Assembly: GCA_024645155.1 (NCBI GenBank)
Contig: JAHEGF010000091.1
Span: forward strand, 1-11,917
Direction of reading: 5' to 3'
DNA length: 11,917 nucleotides
Origin: Phyllobacteriaceae bacterium
Lineage (GTDB): Bacteria; Pseudomonadota; Alphaproteobacteria; Rhizobiales; Rhizobiaceae
Part shown: piece by piece, positions 7,405 through 11,917 of the stretch
How the letters are laid out: each line of letters begins with the position of its first letter
Position numbering within the stretch: position 1 is the stretch's first letter
The notes under the pieces: generated by a model
What the model was told of the DNA's origin: nothing
Seen by the model: the letters and a program-made list of their open reading frames with translations, nothing else
The model's database searches: none
Program-made: the position numbers and the translations under genes

Positions 7405-8439
7405 TTGAACGCCACATCCTCTGCGAAGACGCATGACGCCACCACGTCTGAACAGGCTCAGATCGTTTTGAGATTCGACAACAACAAGCTGGCAAGCACC
7501 CTTTACGGACAGTTTGATGAGAATCTTGCCCGTATTGAACAAAGGCTCAGCCTCGATATCCGTTCGCGCGGCAATGAAGTCACCGTTACCGGTACCAGGG
7601 CCGATGCCGAACAGGCGCGTCGCGCACTAGAGCACCTTTATGAACTGCTACAGAAGAACACGGAAATTACGCTTTCCGATGTCGACGGCGCAGTCCGTAT
7701 GGCGGTTGCAGACGATGACCAGCCGTTACTTCCCGATCTTGAGCGGACAGGCAAGGTTTCCGCCGCCCGGATCGCGACACGCAAGCGTTCGGTCTATGCA
7801 CGCACACCAAACCAGGACGTCTACATGCGCGCCCTGGACAACGATGAGCTGATTTTCGGCGTCGGACCTGCAGGAACGGGAAAGACGTTTCTTGCCGTCG
7901 CCCAGGCGGCAATGATGCTCGAGAATGGTACGGTCGACCGGATAATCCTGTCGCGGCCAGCCGTTGAAGCCGGTGAACGACTGGGTTTTTTGCCCGGCGA
8001 CATGAAGGAGAAGGTCGATCCATATCTCCGCCCGCTTTACGATGCACTATACGACATGATTCCGGGCGACAAGGTCGAGCGCGCAATTGGTGCCGGCATA
8101 ATAGAAATTGCGCCGCTTGCATTCATGCGTGGCAGGACGCTGGCCAATTCCGCCATCATTCTCGATGAAGCACAAAACACCACATCAATGCAGATGAAGA
8201 TGTTCCTGACGCGGTTCGGCGAGAATTCGCGCATGATAGTTACCGGCGATCCAAGTCAGATCGATCTGCCGCCTGGAACCACTTCCGGTCTTGTCGAAGC
8301 CTTACACGTGCTACGTGAGATCAGCGGCATAACGACCGTCCGGTTCACGGCAAAGGATGTGGTACGGCCGCAGTTGGTTTCCGACATTGTGTCTGCCTAT
8401 GATCGCAATTCCGCAAATTCGCCTGGCAGCAACCGGTGA
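7405..8439 (+). CDS. phoH: PhoH family P-loop ATPase (YbeZ type)
   Basis: PhoH/YbeZ is a cytoplasmic P-loop NTPase related to the N-terminal domain of superfamily 1 helicases. It is genetically and probably physically linked to YbeY in RNA processing. From TTG 7405 the protein has 344 residues. An N-terminal region of about 110 residues with a KH-like look (FDNNKLASTLYGQFDENL onward) precedes the ATPase. Walker A is GPAGTGKT (154-161) and Walker B is ILDEAQ (252-257). IVTGDPSQIDLP and SGLVEAL follow, as in the family. The TTG start is preferred because GGAG lies 6 bases upstream and the resulting N-terminus (NATSS...) resembles rhizobial homologues; ATG 7321 would overlap miaB by 53 bases. 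It starts 31 bases after miaB and runs nearly into ybeY. The biochemical activity is inferred from the family. Confidence 0.94.
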   Translation: MNATSSAKTHDATTSEQAQIVLRFDNNKLASTLYGQFDENLARIEQRLSLDIRSRGNEVTVTGTRADAEQARRALEHLYELLQKNTEITLSDVDGAVRMAVADDDQPLLPDLERTGKVSAARIATRKRSVYARTPNQDVYMRALDNDELIFGVGPAGTGKTFLAVAQAAMMLENGTVDRIILSRPAVEAGERLGFLPGDMKEKVDPYLRPLYDALYDMIPGDKVERAIGAGIIEIAPLAFMRGRTLANSAIILDEAQNTTSMQMKMFLTRFGENSRMIVTGDPSQIDLPPGTTSGLVEALHVLREISGITTVRFTAKDVVRPQLVSDIVSAYDRNSANSPGSNR

Positions 8440-8441
8440 CG

Positions 8442-8960
8442 ATGACCAAGCAAGCAGTTTACACCACTGAGATCCCCGACAATGAACCGGTTCTCATTGA
8501 ACTGACCGTCGAGGCAGGCGCATGGCCGGGCACCGCCGAATTATCGTTCTTGGCGCGCTGTGCCGTCGATGCGGCATGCGCGGAATTGCGCTGGTCTGAT
8601 AATCGGAAGGCCCTGCTGAGCATCCTGTTTTTCGATGACGACGGAATAGCTGCCTTGAACAAAAACTGGCGCGGTAAGCAGAGTCCGACAAATGTGCTGT
8701 CATTTCAGGCTGTTGCCGCCGGCGCCGCTCCGGGCAATCCGGCAATTCTCGGCGATATTGTTCTTGCATCTGAAACCGTCCACCGGGAAGCCAAGCTTGA
8801 AAACAAGCCGGTTAACCACCATATCATCCATTTGCTTGTTCATGGTTTTCTTCATCTTTGCGGGTATGATCACAAGGATGATGAAGAAGCACAATGCATG
8901 GAGGCACTCGAAACACGTATACTCGCACGGTTGGATGTTCCCGATCCGTATTGTCAATAG
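8442..8960 (+). CDS. ybeY: endoribonuclease / rRNA maturation factor YbeY
   Basis: YbeY is a zinc metalloprotein single-strand endoribonuclease needed for maturation of the 16S rRNA 3' end and 70S ribosome quality control. In S. meliloti its homologue (SMc01113) is needed for symbiosis and stress resistance. The protein has 172 residues from ATG 8442. The zinc motif HGFLHLCGYDH supplies His134, His138 and His144. SPTNVLSFQ and LGDIVLASETV are further family blocks. The N-terminal 25 residues before ELTVEAGAW vary in the family. A GTG at 8436, overlapping the phoH stop, is an alternative start adding two residues and would couple the genes. With phoH it forms the widely conserved phoH-ybeY pair, followed by corC as in many proteobacteria. 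Confidence 0.95.
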   Translation: MTKQAVYTTEIPDNEPVLIELTVEAGAWPGTAELSFLARCAVDAACAELRWSDNRKALLSILFFDDDGIAALNKNWRGKQSPTNVLSFQAVAAGAAPGNPAILGDIVLASETVHREAKLENKPVNHHIIHLLVHGFLHLCGYDHKDDEEAQCMEALETRILARLDVPDPYCQ

Positions 8961-8969
8961 GGAACACAC

Positions 8970-8999
8970 AAGGACCTGCGGGCTGGCCCGCGCAAGATC
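8970..8999 (+). promoter_or_regulatory. candidate split ribosome binding site of corC, bridged by a hairpin
   Basis: AAGGA (8970-8974) is the only good Shine-Dalgarno match before the corC ATG at 9000, but it is 25 bases away. Between them, GCGGGC (8978-8983) and GCCCGC (8986-8991) are perfectly complementary, with an extra U·G pair outside (8977-8992); the real loop is probably CTGG. Folding would leave 2 bases before and 7 bases after the stem, an effective spacing of 9, which is near the optimum. This is inference from pairing and distance; bridging hairpins of this sort are known from phage T4 genes. Confidence 0.45.
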
Positions 9000-10046
9000 A
9001 TGAATGAAATAGTTACCAACACTGTACCTCCGGCTTCCGATACGGAAGCGCCCGGCGCCAAAGACGACAATGCTTTGGCGGAAAAGCCGGTTACTACCTC
9101 GCAAAAACCGGGCTTAATGGGAAAGCTGGGCGGTCTTTTTCGCAACCGCAATGGCTCCAGTCTTCGTGATGACCTGACCGACGCACTGGCCGACAAGCCG
9201 CACACTGATGGAACGTTTTCGCCAGAAGAACGGGCGATGCTCAACAATATACTGCGGCTACGTGAGGTGCGCGTAGAAGATGTTATGGTTCCGCGCGCGG
9301 AAATCGAGGCAGCGGAACTGTCAGTAACTCTTGGCGACCTGTTGAATCTGTTTGAAAAAACCGGTCATTCGCGCATGCCGGTGTATGTTGAAACGCTTGA
9401 TGATCCGCGCGGCATGATCCACATCCGCGATGCCATGGCGCACATCACCAAACAGTCACGGCAGGCAAGCCGGCGCGGTCGATCGTCGAAAACGGTTTCC
9501 ACCGGTTTTGACATGGCCAAGGTCGATTTGACCAAGACTATCGGAGAACTCAACCTGAAACGGCCGGTCTTGTTTGTCCCGCCGTCGATGCTTGCATCGG
9601 ACCTGATGGCCCGCATGCAGGCTGCACGTGTCCAGATGGCACTTGTCATTGATGAATATGGCGGCACTGATGGTCTTGTTTCGCTGGAAGATCTCGTTGA
9701 AATCGTTGTCGGTGACATTGAGGACGAACATGACGATGACGAGGTCATGATCGCCGCTGACGGTGATGGAGTCTATATTGCCGACGCGCGCGCTGAAATC
9801 GAGGACGTGGCAGAACTCATCGGAAAGAATTTCGATGCCGGGGATCACGAGGAAGATGCCGATACCATAGGCGGACTGATATTCTCCGCCCTTGGCCGGG
9901 TCCCGGCGCGTGGTGAAGTCGTCAACGCCATCCCCGGCTTTGAATTCCATATCGCTGATGCCGATCCTCGCCGGATCAAGAAAGTGCGGATCGTCGAAAC
10001 ACGATCGGCCGATCGCCGCAGGCGGGATGCCCGCCACACGGCCTAA
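9000..10046 (+). CDS. corC: CorC/TlyC-type CBS-domain protein (hemolysin family)
   Basis: This is a soluble CBS-pair protein of the CorC/TlyC ('hemolysin C') group, linked to magnesium and cobalt efflux in enterobacteria; the hemolysin name is historical. It has 348 residues. A poorly conserved, proline- and charge-rich N-terminus (1-50) is followed by RDDLTDAL and the linker EVRVEDVMVPRAEI (89-102). The first CBS has HSRMPVYV (123-130). The second has MALVIDEYGGTDGLVSLEDL (213-232) and ends in an acidic stretch (EDEHDDDE, 241-248). The C-terminal CorC_HlyC (transporter-associated) domain, about 255-333, contains TIGGLIFSALGRVP. No membrane segment is seen, unlike the longer CNNM-type relatives, so it would need an unknown membrane partner. 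An Arg-rich tail follows. Position between ybeY and lnt is the conserved place for corC; the exact ion role is inferred. Confidence 0.9.
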   Translation: MNEIVTNTVPPASDTEAPGAKDDNALAEKPVTTSQKPGLMGKLGGLFRNRNGSSLRDDLTDALADKPHTDGTFSPEERAMLNNILRLREVRVEDVMVPRAEIEAAELSVTLGDLLNLFEKTGHSRMPVYVETLDDPRGMIHIRDAMAHITKQSRQASRRGRSSKTVSTGFDMAKVDLTKTIGELNLKRPVLFVPPSMLASDLMARMQAARVQMALVIDEYGGTDGLVSLEDLVEIVVGDIEDEHDDDEVMIAADGDGVYIADARAEIEDVAELIGKNFDAGDHEEDADTIGGLIFSALGRVPARGEVVNAIPGFEFHIADADPRRIKKVRIVETRSADRRRRDARHTA

Positions 10047-10099
10047 CAAACACGCGGCAATATTTTCCGAAGACATTGGCGCTGCCCCTCGGCACTGTT

Positions 10100-10135
10100 A
10101 AATCGGTATATCACTGATTCGGAGCGGACCGATTT
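10100..10135 (+). promoter_or_regulatory. alternative hairpins around the lnt ribosome binding site
   Basis: The gap before lnt holds AATCGGT (10101-10107), which can pair with ACTGATT (10113-10119; 7 bp with one G·U, 5-base loop). Extended by one base to AAATCGGT (10100-10107), it can instead pair perfectly with ACCGATTT (10128-10135). The first fold leaves the Shine-Dalgarno GGAG (10121-10124) free; the second places it in a 20-base loop next to the start. TCGG (10119-10122) and CCGA (10129-10132) offer a third, shorter pairing. Whether any forms in the cell is unknown. Confidence 0.4.
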
Positions 10136-10139
10136 GCGA

Positions 10140-11729
10140 ATGGAGCGTCTGGCGGCAAGGATCATCCTGCTTTGGGGCTGGCAACGCGCACTGGCGGCAT
10201 TTGCATCCGGTGGCCTGGCGGTCGCGGCACTTGCCCCATTCGATTTCCCGGCTGTTGGATTTGTGTCGTTTACTGTTTTGGTCTGGCTACTCGACGGCGC
10301 AACCGGAGTCCCGCAAGCAGGCTTTTTGGGCCGGCTGAAACCGGCATTTGCGACGGGCTGGTGGTTCGGATTCGGTTATTTCATTTTTGGACTATGGTGG
10401 ATTGGCAACGCGCTGCTTGTCGAGGCAGACAGCTTTGCCTGGGCATTACCGCTGGCTATTATAGTATTGCCGGGATGCATGGCCGTATTTTATGGACTGG
10501 CCGGGGCATTATCCCGGATTTGGTGGCGTGAGGGCCCGTCCCGCATAGCGGTCCTTGCAGTAATGTTCGCAGTTTGCGAACTGATGCGTGAACATCTGTT
10601 CACCGGGTTTCCCTGGAACCCTGTCGGTTTTACCATCGCACCGGTCCCGGTTCTCATGCAGTCGGCCTCGGTGATTGGGATTTCCGGCCTCAATGGGCTC
10701 GCTGTCCTAATCTATGCGATGCCGGCGATACTTATCTCGAAACGCTTCGTCAAAACCGGTGTGTTTGCCGCAACCATTCTTGCATTTGCCCACACCGGGT
10801 TCGGTCTGGTCAGAACGGCAATTCCACCAGAAATTGCCGCCGACCAGCTTGTGGTTCGCATTGTTCAGCCGTCAATCAAGCAGACCGAAAAATGGGACGA
10901 GGAACAGCGCAGTGCCATATTTGATCTGCTCATCGAACTCACCGGTAAACCATATGGTCCGGAGGCAAAGCCCGCCGATCTGGTGGTCTGGCCGGAAACC
11001 GCTATCCCGTTCCTGCTGACCGAAAGACCCTCTGCGTTGAGCGCAATCGGCAATCTTCTTGGCGCTCGACAAATGCTGCTGACTGGAGCGGTGAGGGTCG
11101 AAGGCGACCGGTCATCGCCAACGTCGGCACGATTTTACAACTCAATCATAGCAATAAACGGCGACGGAGAAATCGTCGATGCCGCCGACAAGCTGCACCT
11201 TGTGCCGTTCGGCGAATACCTGCCGTTTTCCGAAGCGCTTTCGGAACTCGGGCTATCCCGCCTAGTGGAGGGTCCGGGAACGTTTTCGCCAGGCGCTTCC
11301 ATGACCACGCTCGCATTACCCGGCGGCCTGAAGGCACTTCCATTTGTCTGTTATGAAATTATCTTTTCAAATACCCTGCCGTCGGCTGATGATGTGTCGG
11401 TGGTCATAAATGTCACCAATGATGCTTGGTACGGCAAGACACCCGGCCCCTATCAACATCTGCGCCATGCGCAACTGCGGGCAGTTGAACTCGGTTTGCC
11501 GGTGATTCGAGCGGCCAACAATGGCATATCTGCCGTGATAGACTCTCACGGAAACATCATCGATGCGCTGGATCTCGATGTGCGTGGAAATCTTGATGTC
11601 AATTTGGCCGTTGCACCGATCGGAACTCTGTATCAGGCAAGCCAGGGATTTTACGGTTACTTTCTGCTTGCGGGGATGCTTATTTTCGGGATTTTAACGG
11701 GGTTTTCTCGTCGGCTAAGGTCGAATTGA
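10140..11729 (+). CDS. lnt: apolipoprotein N-acyltransferase
   Basis: Lnt adds the third acyl chain, from phospholipid, to the N-terminal cysteine of lipoproteins at the periplasmic face of the inner membrane. The protein has 529 residues (E. coli 512). The N-terminal 200 or so residues hold several membrane segments (for example around GWWFGFGYFIFGLWWIGNA and WALPLAIIVLPGCMAVFYG), and one more lies near the C-terminus (YFLLAGMLIFGIL). The nitrilase-like domain carries the catalytic triad Glu286 (VVWPETAIPF), Lys351 (DKLHLVPFGEYLP) and Cys404 (LPFVCYEIIF), with spacings close to E. coli 267/335/387. NVTNDAWYGKTPGPYQH and RAANNGISA are also typical. ATG 10140 gives the rhizobial-type MERLA start. 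A TTG at 10134, two codons upstream, is better placed for GGAG at 10121 (9 bases against 15) and remains possible. Confidence 0.96.
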   Translation: MERLAARIILLWGWQRALAAFASGGLAVAALAPFDFPAVGFVSFTVLVWLLDGATGVPQAGFLGRLKPAFATGWWFGFGYFIFGLWWIGNALLVEADSFAWALPLAIIVLPGCMAVFYGLAGALSRIWWREGPSRIAVLAVMFAVCELMREHLFTGFPWNPVGFTIAPVPVLMQSASVIGISGLNGLAVLIYAMPAILISKRFVKTGVFAATILAFAHTGFGLVRTAIPPEIAADQLVVRIVQPSIKQTEKWDEEQRSAIFDLLIELTGKPYGPEAKPADLVVWPETAIPFLLTERPSALSAIGNLLGARQMLLTGAVRVEGDRSSPTSARFYNSIIAINGDGEIVDAADKLHLVPFGEYLPFSEALSELGLSRLVEGPGTFSPGASMTTLALPGGLKALPFVCYEIIFSNTLPSADDVSVVINVTNDAWYGKTPGPYQHLRHAQLRAVELGLPVIRAANNGISAVIDSHGNIIDALDLDVRGNLDVNLAVAPIGTLYQASQGFYGYFLLAGMLIFGILTGFSRRLRSN

Positions 11730-11754
11730 CACACTACCAATGCGAGCACATAGT
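11726..11754 (+). promoter_or_regulatory. candidate promoter for the downstream XRE-family gene
   Basis: TTGACA (11726-11731), a perfect -35 consensus, overlaps the lnt stop codon. CATAGT (11749-11754) lies after a 17-base spacer and matches 4 of 6 -10 positions. It would drive the gene starting at 11874 with a leader of about 110 bases. No experimental evidence. Confidence 0.35.
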
Positions 11755-11865
11755 GGTCATGCCCGTAACGAAGCGTTGCAACCGGTGGTTTCCTTAATGA
11801 TTTGGGGCGGAAATCCAGTGGCGGCAGCGTACGGGCCTTACAACCAACAAGCCGGAAAAACGGCG
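11755..11865 (+). other. leader region before the XRE-family gene, with small dyads
   Basis: This stretch has no convincing ORF. It contains the 8-base palindrome GTTGCAAC (11775-11782) and AACG/CGTT (11767-11777). GCCCGTA (11761-11767) has its exact inverted copy TACGGGC at 11830-11836, and GCCG/CGGC brackets an A-rich loop at 11851-11864. Any of these could be an operator for an autoregulated repressor or simply chance; I found no intrinsic terminator for lnt. Confidence 0.2.
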
Positions 11866-11869
11866 AGGA
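11866..11869 (+). promoter_or_regulatory. ribosome binding site of the right-edge gene
   Basis: AGGA, within GAGGAA, lies 4 bases before ATG 11874 and supports that start. Confidence 0.55.
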
Positions 11870-11873
11870 AAAA

Positions 11874-11917
11874 ATGAGCCAAAACAAAAAGGGACCGAAT
11901 CCGGTCGATATCCATGT
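11874..11917 (+). CDS. XRE-family helix-turn-helix regulator, first 14 codons (cut by right edge)
   Basis: Only MSQNKKGPNPVDIH and a partial Val codon are visible. The motif NPVDIHV is the conserved opening of the alphaproteobacterial XRE/HipB-like helix-turn-helix regulators (typically NPxDxHVGxRIRxRR). In rhizobia such a gene sits between lnt and metK, which is exactly this position. The helix-turn-helix itself is outside the window, so the call rests on these few residues and the context. A good ribosome binding site precedes the ATG, and a 144-base gap with its own candidate promoter separates it from lnt. Confidence 0.7.
   Translation, partial: MSQNKKGPNPVDIH

Noticed and set aside
10076..10103. 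Possible lnt promoter TTGGCG – 16 bases – TTAAAT
   Set aside because: Only 3 of 6 and 4 of 6 matches with a short spacer; not better than chance in a gap of this size.
1..11917. Mobile elements, CRISPR arrays, tRNA or rRNA genes, toxin-antitoxin or defence genes
   Set aside because: None found: no transposase or integrase motifs, no repeated spacer units, no cloverleaf-like segment in the gaps. The gene content is conserved housekeeping.

Overview
The window looks like ordinary chromosomal DNA from an alphaproteobacterium, most likely of the Rhizobiales (Hyphomicrobiales). The reasons are the moderately GC-rich sequence, rhizobial-type protein N-termini, and the gene order plsC/olsA–miaB–phoH–ybeY–corC–lnt–XRE regulator. 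From memory, that order matches the Sinorhizobium meliloti segment around SMc01116 (olsA) to SMc01113 (ybeY). Every convincing gene is on the + strand. I see no mobile element, CRISPR array, tRNA or rRNA.

Layout. (1) Bases 1-1523 hold the 3' part of a hydantoinase/oxoprolinase-family gene cut by the left edge. (2) Bases 1524-1680 are an intercistronic stretch with a likely unannotated small ORF (1569-1688) for a single-span membrane peptide; it overlaps the start of glcB. (3) Bases 1681-3834 are glcB, malate synthase G, the second enzyme of the glyoxylate bypass. (4) Bases 3913-5087 are tsaB and rimI, joined by an ATGA overlap. (5) Bases 5105-5905 are a PlsC/OlsA-type lipid acyltransferase. 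(6) Bases 5961-7373 are miaB. (7) Bases 7405-8960 are phoH and ybeY, almost abutting. (8) Bases 9000-10046 are a soluble CorC/TlyC-type CBS protein. (9) Bases 10140-11729 are lnt, apolipoprotein N-acyltransferase. (10) From 11874 to the right edge are the first codons of an XRE-family regulator, behind a 144-base gap with its own candidate promoter.

How the genes fit together. From tsaB to lnt the window is a housekeeping 'translation and envelope' cluster. TsaB (t6A37) and MiaB (ms2i6A37) both modify the base next to the tRNA anticodon. RimI acetylates a ribosomal protein, YbeY matures rRNA and controls ribosome quality, and PhoH is its usual ATPase neighbour. The PlsC/OlsA protein, CorC and Lnt act on membrane lipids, ion balance and lipoproteins. 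Spacing suggests one or a few long transcripts.

I did not find a new multi-gene system. The observations most worth checking are small-scale: the 39-residue ORF in front of glcB; a GC-rich hairpin sitting exactly between a Shine-Dalgarno sequence and the corC start; and mutually exclusive hairpins around the lnt ribosome-binding site.
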